Part shown: piece by piece, positions 36,084 to 50,900 of the stretch
Position numbering within the stretch: position 1 is the first letter of the stretch
Layout: each line of letters starts with the position of its first letter
From: Siphonodentalium dalli
Lineage: Eukaryota; Mollusca; Scaphopoda; Gadilida; Siphonodentaliidae
Direction: 5' to 3'
NCBI GenBank assembly: GCA_032622095.1
Contig: CP136061.1
Coordinates: forward strand, 130,582,754 to 130,646,753
Length of the DNA stretch: 64,000 nt
Program-made: the position numbers and the translations under genes
The notes under the pieces: generated by a model
Databases searched by the model: none
Seen by the model: the letters and a program-made list of their open reading frames with translations, nothing else
Told to the model about the DNA's origin: nothing

Positions 36084-39000
36084 CTGAAACAAAACAAATG
36101 AATGATGAAAACGTGACCATGCGAGATCACGCTGTGTATTGATGATAGCTGTTTATATACATTGATTATCCTGGATTATCCGAGTAAACCGAATCGAATT
36201 TGTTGGTGATTAATTGCAATTCTATGTCAAAAAGAACTATATATGGAGATATAGGGATAGAGTATTGAGATGGCAGACGGCTAATTTCACAAGGAAATCA
36301 CACGACTGCATGTGGAAACCACCGGCCCGTCAAAAGCAACAAACAAAGAAACCTACTAAGATATAACAATCAGAATATTATCAGTTTTCCCGCAACATCG
36401 ATCCTAGATCATCTAGATGTCAGCATGGTTTGCCAGCGATAGACGACGTGTGATGGAACTGCCTCCCTAACCGAGTAGCCACACAATCTGTTAACTATAT
36501 ATCTGCTGCTAGATCTGCCAATTTCGGGTGAAATATACAGTAATGGCCGAGAGCTTTCCGATGAATGGCAACAAGCCATATTTCCGACTAAATCCTGAAA
36601 AGTTACCCATAATTCTGCTGTGGTTAAGCAGTCGATTACTTAGGGCATTACTGTACATACAACTACTTGGTAAGTTTATTAAATTAACCTGTACATTTAC
36701 ATTATTGTGGATGAATTTTAACCATAAGGGCTATAACGCGGTTTCTACTTATTTTTTTTCCAATCGTGACATCAAACACACATAATAGTAAACTATTATC
36801 ATGATATTGAGTCTCCTACACGGATCATTATAATAACTTCGGATTGTTCATCCCTAGATATTTTGTGTTTTCATATTTATGTTATCGAAATAACGTGACT
36901 CACATGTCATCGAAACAGGATGACATGTATATCATCAAACTGAGGGCACTCACTTTCCGAACACGACTGCATCATCGATGGTTTCTGGTAGATTCATGCC
37001 TGCTGTCTCTGGTAATATAAGCGACAAGAGGCCGGCAAATACCGATGCAGCTCCGAACACTGTGAGTGGAAATGCTTTACCCACATCACCTCCCATACTA
37101 GCGCCCTACAGTGTCAAAGATAAGCGGACAAACTTTAGAACAAATTAAAGAATTAAAAAACAATATTATATGATTTTAGATCCTCCCCAACAGAAATTAT
37201 CTAAAACGCATTTTGTCATCTTCTTGGAAGATCCCGATCCACAGACTCGAAAATTAAAGTGAAAATATTACACAATTTAAAACCCATTTTCGTCATCTAG
37301 GAAGATGGGTGGAAACAATTGCTATGTTCAATAAATTCGTGTCGTTTGGGTTACAAAATGAATTACTAACCCCAAGATTGTTGCCAATACGGTGGTAGGC
37401 TATGGGTAGAATTGTGAAATATGTCATGTCTCAATTAACACCATCATCACCGCAATGAAATGTCTCATAAAACCCAGAGTCCTATTATATTCATTGCATT
37501 ATTGCAATATAGGACGGTGTGGTGACTAGTTTATTAAAAATGGCAACCAGAACGGTGCCCGCGAGTTAGAGGATTGTCAAATAATGCGTTCATTCGTGCT
37601 CAAGTAATGTGTTGCTTGAAATCGGTGGTATGTTGCGCGAAGTATTTCCCAATTAACATGATTTTCTAAAAAAAAATTGGTTTGTCGTTTATGACACTAA
37701 GTATATATACTTATCTAAACAAATTAGTCGATTAAGTATACTAGAGAAAATATGGCTTTCAAAGGAAATATGTATGTTCTATTAAATATAACACGGTATT
37801 TAGGCATATATGGGCAATCTCGAGGACTATTTGTATCAAAAGGCGACCGGGAATAACAGAATTAAACAATTCGGGTATATATATATCTTATCAAATAACT
37901 CATGTTGGTACGAATCGTTACTGATTTTTTTGATAGGCACTTACCCTCTGTCAAGGAGGCATGGTTACAAGAACGCAGAGCTATCGATACAATGGGATTC
38001 AAGTATGCTGTTCGAATGTAACATTTAATGGATCTTTACAACACACGGTGGCTATAATTTAAGGGAAGTGTCCAATCTATTGTCGTCAATTATTCAAGCT
38101 TGTTGACTGTGTTTTGCGAGAATGATTGTGCAAAAGTAAGCAGTATCTACAATTAATTGCATCGTATAAGATTCTGTATGTTGCAAAATACATGTGCGGT
38201 ATCCCAACTGAATACGCTATATTGCACAATGTTCTAATATCGATTTCACTGGTATTTAGCCATTGATAGTAACAGGGACAATATTAAAATAAATTCAAAA
38301 GGTGTGTTCTAAAATTGATTAAAATTTCGAGTCAGGGGTTACATTCAGTACTAATTTTACTTTAATGTTCGAGTCTGTAGATATAAACGTATATATTAAA
38401 CAATGCTTTAGCAGTCATTCAGTGGCCATTTGTAAATTACGCCAATTGGCAAGTAAACTTGCGTTATGTGTGCCTTATACCACAGCCTGGTGCATCTTAG
38501 ATTGTATCTCTTCTCGAAAAGTGTAAATAAACTCTGTCAAATGTGTCGCATTTGTTTAAAAAAGACCGATGTTTTCATCGGATGCCTCAAGAAAACCGCG
38601 CGGTGAGAAAAGTCCGACTACCTGACAAATCCAACATATTCCATGTTACCAAATATGTAGGTCTCATAAATTCCCTCTCAATACGACACAGATATTGTTT
38701 GATCTATATGTTATGCTGACGTTTATGTATGTAGTGTTAGACGTACCCCATCGGCTACATAAGGTGCAACCATTCCTCCTATCCGAGCGCACACAGAGCT
38801 GACCCCAATCGCACCATTCCTAACAACCGTCGGATAAAGCTCGGCAGAAAACAAATAGATCACAATAAAGGCAGCTGAAATCCCCATTTTGCCAATCATC
38901 GCCAACGCTATAGTGACCACTTGCAGATCTGTGCCGGTGCAAATGGATAGAAGAGAATGTGATTTGGGTACACCACATGTATTTTGTTACAAGTTAAAAG

Positions 39001-42000
39001 ACAGCAGAGAAATATGACATAAGGCTAAATGTAAATCTTGCTTGCACCTTATGTTAAAGCTGACCTCAGCATAATCCCACAAAATCAATCGTTCTCACAA
39101 GTCGATATCGTGACCCTTTGATGAGAATCAGATAAGACTCACTGGGTTACGTGAGATTGTTTCTAATGCGCATGAGGAAGTTTTTTTGTCTAACAATTAA
39201 AAACACATACACGTCACAGTTAATTGGCTCGTGATACGAGGAACGAAATGCATGGATGGACGCTCGTTTTTCGTCAATTTAGGCATTCACTGCAATGTAT
39301 TTATTTTCAATAACGAATTTCTTTGGATCTATCAAGCGAAAACTCTTGAATTTCACAGATCATCATCTTAGTTAAATATCGAATATGGACAGTTATTAAG
39401 AGAAGACCAAATAATTCATTTCAATATATTTGAGAGGTAGATCATATATCTTTGTACCAACAGCTGATATGATTAATAGTATCACAACACAAGCAAACCG
39501 CCCACCAAATATAACGCATTGTCTTGGTTCTATAAGAGGGAGATTCGTTTATGTCATATTGTTGAGTTAAATTTTCGCTTACATCATCTAACATCATGCC
39601 CCATATATTATAATAAAGAATAAAACAACCTCATACATTTCAGCCCAATTCATTTTATGTGCACCCATATATGTCCACCCAGCAGGGGACAATCGACTAA
39701 AAATATGCCGGTGTCAGAGATATTGGTGGTTAGCTGAGATTTGGTTACATGCATATGCCTATAACTCATCTCATTCCAAATTTATATTGATCAACAGACA
39801 TGATAATGATAAGAAATCTCTACTATAGAAAAACACGCAGTCAAAACACTCTGCTTCGAATTATGGGGTTACATTTTAGATCCATTTTGTTCTTGGTCTG
39901 GTCCTAGAGAATCGTTTTGTTTCTCGTTGGTTTCATATTCTTTCTTCTATCACCCGGGTAGTACGCCTACCTGTTTAAACACTCGGTACAATAGGAAGAA
40001 CCATGGGAATTAATTTGGTTATAAATATATATGAGAGTGTATATGTAAGTGGCCACTGGATTTCACCTTTGCCACCATAGCTGATTGAGAATATTGTAGA
40101 AAGACAGGCAACTCCTCCCAGTATCATGCATCCCGAATGCGTTGTCTTTCTTCCCAATCGATCCAGAAAAATGAGACAAAATGTGATCGCAGGAAACTCA
40201 ACGACGCCACTCAGTAGGAAGTTTAAATGGAGATCGCCGCCTAGATTACCGGTGTTCAAAGAGAGACCGTAGTATACCCCACTGACGACGCACCTGTGGA
40301 AAAATATCAGTGGAATTGATATCGTCTGCTCTATTTGTGTAAGGATCGCACACGCTCAGCCCACGTGCAATAATGGGCGGGAACACTTCGTTCTGGGGCT
40401 GCATGTTCAAAACACATTCTAACAACACATGTAAACCAAACAAGGTATCCAATCGTACTATATTTTTGAGCGTAACTGAAATGTGTTGACTGTGATACTG
40501 AAAGGCACGGATGACCTTCGTTATAGGTTATACTTTAGAAATAACAGTTACCAAATTATGAAAATTCCCGTGTAGTATAATGATAGTATAAAAGCGATAT
40601 TATCCACAAAACAAACTTTGTGTGATCCGAGCTTTTGTTTATATACAGCACGTAAATAGTGAGCGATAAGCATAACACTCAACATCGTGGCAATTTTTTA
40701 GGAGAGTGATTCACTGTGACCTATTCAATACCTTAATCGTGGGAGGCGAGGATTAGAGAGCGCTATATCCGTATGTTGTAAACAACTTGGTGGCATTTCT
40801 AACCAAAGTTCGCGAAGTGCGGTCTCCCGGGAATCTCCCCAGTGTTGAGTGTTTTGCTTACCGCATACTTTGTACGTACTCTTTGTTTACAAGACATGGT
40901 TTGTTTACATAATACAGAGTACTAACATGACAATAACATTTAATATTTATGGTATAAGAAGAAAATTTGTCTATAATATTAATATTAACGGATGTGTTTT
41001 AACGGATGTGACTGTTTTATAACAGCAATACCCACGTATAACGCTTACCTTATCTTTAATGATTATTACGGCCGATATCGTGACAAAACACAATTGGGTT
41101 GGGCTTAAGGGCAGTTAAACTACATGTAACTGAAATAGAGTTAAACTAAAGTCTGGTTATTCGTGTGGGCGGAACTAGGTTGATCGACATTAAGGGGAAT
41201 GTATTCGATGTGGGTTCACACAAAATAACACAATAGTCTTTAAAACAACTATCATCGAATATGAAAAAATAGATTGAATTTCTTCTTATCTTCATCATTA
41301 ATAGCTCTCAAGTAATGAGATTTAGCATGTTAAAACCGCTGTAATATAAACATTACTATTACAGTGGAATTACCGACAAAAGTACAATTTGCCCAATTTA
41401 ACCTATTTTAATCAAAATTTGACGGTAAACATTGGAAAATATTCTGAAAATCATATTGAGGCTAAAATACTAAAATATGATAGCTTACTATATACACGAT
41501 TATCGATGTGTGTTGACAATTCGATGTTTTGTTTACATAACAATGGTTTCAACAGGGGAAATTTCGTTATTTGATAACTATTAATAATGAATATATGTAC
41601 TTAATGTATCTACTTCTTCTTACTGATGTCTTTATAGACTTATATACTTTTTGTACATTTACCCACTGGGAGTGTCTTGTGTCTATTTAATTCATACAAA
41701 ACTCGTTCCGATTATAGTACACATATTCATCGTTGTTAGATTTTCAGTCAATATACTGTCAACTATCGTTTATTCACAGTGGTTCCTTTTGCCGACTGCG
41801 AATAGATACGCTTGTGCTTACCAATTAATACAAATAACGAGTGTTCGGATGAGCAGCGTACGATGAGTGAACATATGCCAGATTTTTCCTTGCTCTGGTT
41901 CGTCCAGCGTCTGGTCATCAAACAATTTCTCCGGAAGAGTTGTAACTCCGTTAACTTTTGCTGCGTGTCGCAGTATGACCTCGGCCTCCTTTTCTCGACC

Positions 42001-45000
42001 AACACTGAGCAGCCAACGTGCATGCCTCGCCATTTGTGAGAACAAATTCTGCGCTAAAATGGATGTCTCCCCAAAACTTTAGCCAAAATTGTCAAAATTT
42101 AAATAGGTTTAACTATGTACATGGCAGTAGTCATTTAGATTAAACATACTTTAATCCAACACAAAGACAATACATAACATATTGAGACAGAATATATTTG
42201 ACATAAAATTCTTGTTGTATCTTATATATCAGAGAGTTGGAGGCATGTTATATCGGTTGGAAACGGAGACGAAAATATCGTTCCGCCAACTTTGGAAGAT
42301 GATACCCAATATTCTTAAGATGACAATATGTATTTAAGATCTTGGTGCCATGTCGTCACGTGAATACCCAACTAAAGCAGCATGGGACCAAGATCTTGTA
42401 TCTGGTTGTTGATGTTTGGTAGAGTATATATAATGTGGGTGCTTTACTATGTTCGCTAATGTACCTTCTATGATAGGTAGATGTCGAGAAGCGTCGAGAG
42501 TACGACAGAGATGGAGGTCAGAGAAAGAGAGAGAAAAGGGGGAGAGAGTGGACAGAGGGAGCTATAGAGAGAGAGAGAGAGAGGGGGGAGAGAGAGAGCG
42601 CGAGACAGAGAGAGAGAGATAGAGAGAGAGTGAGTGAGTATGAGGGTAGGAAGATAATGCAAATCACAGATACGTCACAAGTGTAACCAACGTATAGTGG
42701 ACTGTACCGAGTCAAGGTAACACTGGTGTTGGGAAAAGTTAAGGGAGACGTTTTGTTCTGAGTGTGTACTTCTGGGACTCTTAAACGATTTGTAGATTCA
42801 CGTGTTTATTTAATGACATTCGCGTATAATGGTAGAAAACCAATTCTTTTTCGGGATTATATCTTGGTTTATCAATTGTTTAAATTCATGTGGATTGGGG
42901 GATTTGCAGGTTGGGATCAAGTTTGTTCCATTTGGTTTCTGTTGCAAGGACAAATTATTTGCGATGGGTTTCACTGTTGTAATCCATTTGCATTTCGGGT
43001 GTTTGAAGGGGACGATATTCGTTAGGTATTCCGGTGCGGCTCCGGTTATCATTTTGTAGAAAGAAATAGCTTGGCTTTGTGATGTCGCGTTTCCAGTTGT
43101 TTCGAGCCAATTTCTTCCAATAAGTTATGGTGACTAACATATCTAGTCAGTCCAGTGACTACATGAGCTGCTTCTAGTTGAATGCGTTCTAATCTATAGG
43201 ATCTGTGGCGGTGCTGTTTGTCCATACAATACTACCATATTCGAAAGATGGCCGTACTAAAGTGAAAAACAAATTTGAGTGCTTTCCTATTTAGTTCAAA
43301 CTTTTGTCTCCGTAAAATAGATATATTTTGCCAGGCAGTAATTGTTGTTATGATGTAAACAATATGAGGGCGCCATTTTCCTTCATTATTAAGTATTAAT
43401 CTAAGAAGCTTATGCTGTTTGGGTGGGATAGTGGATTTGTTTTTCGAGAAGTAATATAGTTTCATTTTTGCTAGCCTTGAAATTTGCCATCCAAAACTAA
43501 GAGTGCAGTCATGTCAATGTTTAGTAAATCTGCTTCATCTGGGTCATTAACAGGCGAAATATCAGTGAATAGGCGTTTTTCACTGACAATTTCACAGACG
43601 TTCATTAAGTTCAAATTTTATGTCGCCCAATTCTATATGTATGCCTTGTTAGTTGTACATAGCTAGAGCGAGTTGGACTACCGCTGGACTCACTGATTGA
43701 TAATAATTTAGTCAATACGAATGTCTTTAATGGCGCGTACACGTTACATTTACTGACGTCAACTTATGTTGCACCAATTTTGGACTATTTAAAAAAAAAA
43801 AAGATATTCAGATTCTTCGGGGAAGAACTAAAACAGTGGAAATAGAGTCAATGCTTCAACACATATCATCATATACGGCAGTACTTCAATAACAATGCAT
43901 TATTTGCCTACCACCAATATGAGACGAACAGAATCATCGGTGCTGCGACGATCATATCCAGGTAGTGCCAATCACGGATCAGGTAGGCGATCCCAGCCAA
44001 AAATAACGTTCCACCGGAGTAGAAATACGAATTAAGTACACCTGCATAACGACGCTTTGACGACCCTACTAGCTCCATTCCTGAAACGTGAACATAAATC
44101 GACTATATATGGCCGTACTATAAGTTCCAGACCCCCGTTGTACTGTTTGGCACATCCGAAAAATAACTTGCGAACCAATGAATACCAGACTTTTACCACG
44201 CGGTATATAACCAAACCCTCAGAGTTCACCGTGACCTATCAATGGCAAGAAAGTAGTTTGTGCATCGGAATTCCATATATTGATTGATTGTTTGATTGAT
44301 TGAGGTATCAAACAAGATCGGAGCGAAGCATCTGTGTAGATACATGCATCAGACAGTGGATTATATTAAACACAATGAGCTATGTACACATAAAAGCACC
44401 CATAAGGAATGTTTCCACTTGGAGTCAGGAATATAAATTCTATGAACTGACCGGTGTGCAAGCATACTATAAAACGTATACAAGTAGCACAGTGATACAT
44501 AACAGCAAATAAATAACACGTAATTACCAAGTCCGCATATCGAAATATGTAAAGTAACTTTTAACATCTCATTTTGCACTGGTAAGGTATTTATATTTAA
44601 TGAATCGCGCATGAACCTTTTTCAAGTGGTCGAGTGGGTGAGGCAAAAGAAGGTCATATTGCACCCAACCGACAGCCTCAATCCACAAATACTATGTGGT
44701 GCATTGTAGTGTTAATCGTTTCTCATCAAGCATCTGGTCTAATATTGATAGTTCAAATATGAACCTCTCTTTTTGTACTGAGAGTCTAAACCATTCGAGT
44801 GACTTGGGCGATTTTTGATTCGAAGTAACAGGCGATTTCTTTTGTGAAGCAATATCATCAACACGAAAAATCTGTGTTGTAGTAACTGGATCAACTGGAG
44901 TTTAATGTTTGTGAGCAACGGGTGTATCTTCAGTAGACGTTTCCATGGCATGTGATACATGTGCTGGGACAGGATTTAGATCAGTTACGTCAAGATGTGT

Positions 45001-47894
45001 CACTTGTCATACACGAATGGTATAGGTCTGTCTGAGTGCTGGCACCAGCACACTTTTTGTAGAAACAATAGCCGAGTATGCAACTGGTTGAATTGAGGGT
45101 CAAGCGCCAACCATTTTCTTTGCATCGAAATATGAGAAATGTTTCTCAGCCTTACACCGTTGAATTTTGAGTTCATATTCCCAGATGGGACAATGAACGA
45201 TCCATTGCAACGTGTAATTTTGACTGTTAGAATATGTTTTTGTGCAATCATTATGGTCATGTTCTGAATCAGAACAGCGTACCAATATTGTTTCTACGCT
45301 TTTACAATGTTTCTGATCATGACCATACACCTGAAATTTAAACCAACGAAAGGGATTTGGAACATATGTAGACAAATCTATCTTCATATATCCAACTTCC
45401 AATGCCGGCGGATGTTCGCACCGACTGAAAGTCAAAATATAACTACGCAAAGGAACTTTTAGTCCATCAACTGTCTTAGAAGTGATTGGAGTTATTAGCT
45501 GTTCACTGCAACAAAGCATCAGCTTCAACTTTCTTTGTACATTTAATTAGAAGAGAGCCAGTCACTGATCCGGTCCTGATCGGATTGACAGATTTCAATT
45601 GCCCGGCAATACTTTGATGTGTCTTATGAATGACACATATAGAGGGTATTTTCATAGCCGAGTCGAAGATATAACAACCAAATACTGAGTGAATACACCA
45701 GCATCATTGGAACTAAGTAAGTCATCATTCTTAGTTTTTTTTGTTGAGTTGCCATATATAAAGCAAAAATTCGACAACTAGCCCGGGTAGGCCGCCGAGG
45801 CCTACCCTTCGAATTCTGGTCGGGCCAAATACTTATACATATGTGAAGCGGTGACCCGTTTAACATCAGCGTGTAGCAACTGCCCGGTTCCTCCCAACAT
45901 TGAGGCAGACGGGAATAATACATTATTCAACATTCAATAATCAGCAGGATGAACACAAAAGAGACAGGAGAGAACAGAAACATCATACGTGAAAAAATAG
46001 AAAACAGTACTTATAACATCATGCATACAGCATATAACACAAATTGAATCAGAAACACTGAACACATGTGAAGATGCGTGACTAGCCGATTTATTGAACC
46101 GGATCAACTCAACCACCAGTCTTTGAATGACCAAAGTGAAGCATTAGCTAAGATGTACACGCAGGTCGATGCCTCACGTGATACGACAAGTTCTATTATA
46201 AGCAGATAATGTTCGGATTTTGGGGAGAACTGGCTGAATTATAATTTACTCTGGTTGTCAATGTACTGAGTTTGTTAACGAAAAGAGTACATTTTGTGCA
46301 AGAAACATATTCACATAAATTTAGACTTACCGATAACATAGGCACAAAGAAATATTCCTGCATTAGTGGCACCTACGAAGAAACGGAGAGTGACGAACGT
46401 GATGTAATTTGGTGAAAATGCCAGTGAAAATGCGAATGCAAAATTGAGAACCAGTGAAGCACATAACGTTTTCTTCCTTCCTATCCTGGAAAAAATGTAG
46501 ATATCGTAAATTATACACGCTACGATTTGACACCAAATTAGCAAACTTCATTAAGGTAATTTTCAGTTTATGTTCGGTCATCATCATTTCTATGGTACAG
46601 GCATCGTGATAATGCACAATACATTCATCTGCTTTGCAGTGAAAAGGAGTACACACGACCATAATTGAGAACGCTCTTTATTATATATTGCGCTTCGGAA
46701 ACGAATACATGGACGTTTTATTGGACTCATTGGAATTTTGACAACAATTAAAAACTTGTTAAGACTCTCCCTTTTGAAAATCGACATCTGACAATCAGAA
46801 CCTCCTATATTAACGGGTTCACACAACTTCACTGGACCAATTGAATTGTTTTCTTTTTAGAAAGAAGCGTACCAACAGTATAGTTGCACGGCGTAAAATA
46901 GGAACGTAGATCTGTAATTTTACCAAAATGGCGGAGAGAAAGACACAAATGTGCTTGTAGTGAGGGCAGATAGTTCCTATACATGCAGCGGAGTGATTGG
47001 GGGATTAAGTTTGATTTCCTCAACCAATAAAACTAACAATGGTCTAATATAGCATCTGACCTGATAAATATAAATATTTACATTGCCCGCCTGTTATACT
47101 AAATCCTGTTCGGTGATTTGTCAACTGATCTGGGTATTCGAAAATTAAGTGGGCCTTTATAGTGATGTGGAACACTCCACTTTGTGATTGAAACTACATA
47201 CAGAATAAAAGTTGGAAATTTCACACCATCAATTAGGTGAAATTGTTCTGGTAGTTTCATTTTCCAACAATTTATTAGTGGAGAATTTGTTGTTTTATAC
47301 CAACATTTGAGTTTTTTTCCCACTTTAGGTCAAAATTTTGGACTGCAATGGCCATCTGTTGGAAATTTTCCAACTGTATAGGGATGGGGGTGCCATGTTG
47401 GAAATTAAAACGCTGCCAATCATTTAAGAAAAACAAATCGGGGTGTGAAATGTGTCTGGAGTTAGACCACTAGATGTTAGGATTTTGAAATCTTCAGGTT
47501 CAGATCTCAAAATGTTCTGGCACTGGGCCAATATCCTACCAGCCAGGCCTGCGCTATGATGTGTACGCACACTTGAGTTTGGTCTGGTTCAAGTGGGTGC
47601 AGTTGGAAATTCCAAAGTGGACACCCCAACTGACACCCTCTAGCCACATCCCTTGGGTGATGACATTCCACTCGCGGTGCAAAATATTTCTATGAGAATA
47701 CGAAAAACACAATTCTCTGATAGTTATTTAAATATTTTACACACTCACAAGTCGGCGAGATTCCCAAAAACAATAGATCCAACTAAGATACCACACACGA
47801 ACGCCATCGTGGCGTGAGCAGTCTTCAGTTTGTCTCCACATACCAGATTGAACTACAGAAATAAAAATAGAAATGATTGCATATCTTCGCATCC

Positions 47895-47926
<32 letters not shown>

Positions 47927-50900
47927 AATCATTAGTTCCTAAAACGTATTTGGGTATATTGTAACACCTAGCAAAAACATTTCACACAAAGAGCGTTCCT
48001 AGCTAGCCATAGTCGATTTCTTTATGGTAAACATAAAGAGCGTATCTACCATAATATAAAGGCCCTCCACACGGCGTTTGCGGCGCGATACAGGCAAATA
48101 GCAAAATACGAAAATAACGCTGCCGCAGAATTACATCGATGTCTTAATATATATGGCGGTTTGGAACCGCGCATACCGCTCGATTCGGGTCCGGTGTTCG
48201 ACTAATTCCGACGTTTACAATGATGGTATAGAACGAACACAATGGAAACGCAGCTGTTTTCGGTCAGTTTTGGGCTATGAGTATGCATCGCTTCACCGTG
48301 TAGTCATTAATTAAACAAAATTACGCGAGTTACAAACAACCCTGCATGATTTCAACGAACCATACAAGTAACCGCAGAAAACGCCGTCGCCATAGAAAAC
48401 GCAAAAGACGTATTGCCGCACGGCAAATGCCATATGGAACGGCCTTAGTATGGAGGCTCATGTCCGTTCAAGGAGCCATATACAATGAACGGTGTATTTT
48501 CAATATGTATGGATATTAGTAATGCTAGTAAGGCGTTTGAATGAATGGTGTATAATGTATTATCAATATGTGTCTGGATATTAGTAAATGTAATGCTTTA
48601 TTCTCAGCCAATAGACATAATAATTATTTGGAACATATTGGAACACATTCAGTTCCTTTACATGTATATTCTCGGTGCCATTACACCACTTTGTCGTGTG
48701 ACTTTGGAAGAAATTGTCTCGTTTTTATTTCCACAATTCGCAATTTTATATTTCACAATTTTGTTTCAATTTGAGACCATATTAGTTAGCTGATATGGTA
48801 TGTTCAGTCCGTCGTCTTACACGGTCGATATATGGCAAGATAATTATACAAGAAAAAAAAACAGACGAATGCCCATGAATTATTTTACGAAGAATTATAG
48901 TCACGCATATTGAGGAAATATTATAAATTTAATACTATACTTCAAAAATACCCATCTTCTTATACTTGAAGTAATATAATTTATATAGATATCTGACATA
49001 TATACTATGAACATGTTTCAGTCCATTATGTCGAGAAACGGACAAATTCGTCACCCGTTACTGAAATATTCCGCCATATATAATGCAACGTTCGGTGTAA
49101 TTTCCATGATACTTACGTGGCAAAAAAATACCGATATAATAGAGTCTATATAGATATGACATTTCACCCGATCGCTTGAGAAACGACGAAAACAAACATG
49201 AAATGTTTAAATAGACCCGACAGTTTTCCAAGTACGTAACCCTAAACCCCATATCGCCGCGTCCCCACATGTGACCAGCCGTCAAATCATGGACTGGATT
49301 GTTCAAACAGACCGACATGGTCCCATTGCAATATAAGTACGTACACCAACCCCATGTCACCGCGTCCCTACATAATCCAACCAGTCTTGAGAACATGCAT
49401 ATGCATGCAATAGTCAAACAGACCCGACAGTGCAATGCAAATATAGACGATTCAGATATCACCAGGTATGTCGATGCGGATTTCGACGCGAATGACAATT
49501 CGTACCTAAATAGTGCTATATCCGAAGAAGAAATTCACAATGCCATAACTAAACTAAAGAATGGTAAGGCAGGAGGGGCTGATCATATTATTAACGAATA
49601 TATCAAAGCCTCGGAAGATACAATGATAAGCATCTACGTACTTTTCTTCAATCTAATCCTAAACACTGGGTTATTCCCAAAAGACTGGGCACTAGGATTA
49701 ATACAACCCATATACAAAGGGTCTGGAGATACAAATGAACCAGGATCTTACAGAGGTATCACACTTTTAAGCTGTTTTGCGAAATTGTTTACCTCCATTC
49801 TGAACAACAGGTTGACTTCCTTTGCAGATGATAATGAATCGATAAGTAAATCGCAAATGGGATTCCGGAAGGGTCATTCAACTGTAGATAACTGCCTTAA
49901 TAAATATATACCTCAAGAGCGGGCGAAAACTATATTGTACATTCATTGACTTCCGCAAAGCATTTGATACGGTGTGGAGAGATGCACTATGGCTCAAGCT
50001 TATACAATCAGATATAAATGGTAAAATATTACGAGTCATACGGAGCTTATACAAGAATATTAAGCTATGCGTGCAAAATAATAATGTTCAGTCAGGTTTC
50101 TTCATAAGCCAGGTAGGTTTATTTCAAGGAGAGACAATGTCACCACTTTTATTCTCTCTTTTCGTAAACGATTTACAATGTTTTTTAAACGATTGTGCCA
50201 TTTTAAACCTACATTTTTTAGATGAGAAATATTTTGAACATATTGGATGTTTTATTAGCATATTATGTTTGTTATATGCCGACGATACGGTTATCTTGTC
50301 AGATTCTGAGGAAAATATGCACCGTGCTCTATTAGCCTTTGCCGACTACGCCGAGGCATGGAAACTTGAAGTGAATACTCTCAAGACCAAACTTATTATA
50401 TTTACGAACAAATTACCAAGAAATATGCCCATATTTATATACAGAGGGCAAGAAATAAAATTTGTAAAGGAATTTAAATATCTTGGTATCAAGTTCTTCT
50501 ACAATGGGAGATTTTGCCAATCTCTTAAGGACACCACAATTACCGCAACGAAAGCAATGTACGGTCTACTGAATCGAACTCGAAAACTGAGGTTACCTTT
50601 AGATATCTTATTCAAGTTATTCGATGCTATGGTTATGCCAATTATGTTATATGGAAGTTTGGTGCTTTGAAAAAGTTCAAAGTCTCGAGACGCTCCATTT
50701 GAAATTTTGTAAAATAGTTACCTCAATGAAATCTAGTACGCCTAATTACATGGTTTATGCCGAACTTGGTAGATATCCTATATTGATTGAAATAAAATAC
50801 AGGACTCTATCATACTGGTCCAAGCTAGTTTCACACGAAGGATCAGAGCTAGCCAAGAATATATTTCTTTTACTCAGATATATAAACGAGAGGGATACAA

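Noticed and set aside
42468-42715. Ser/Leu-rich minus-strand ORFs
   Set aside because: Direct translation of the GA microsatellite.
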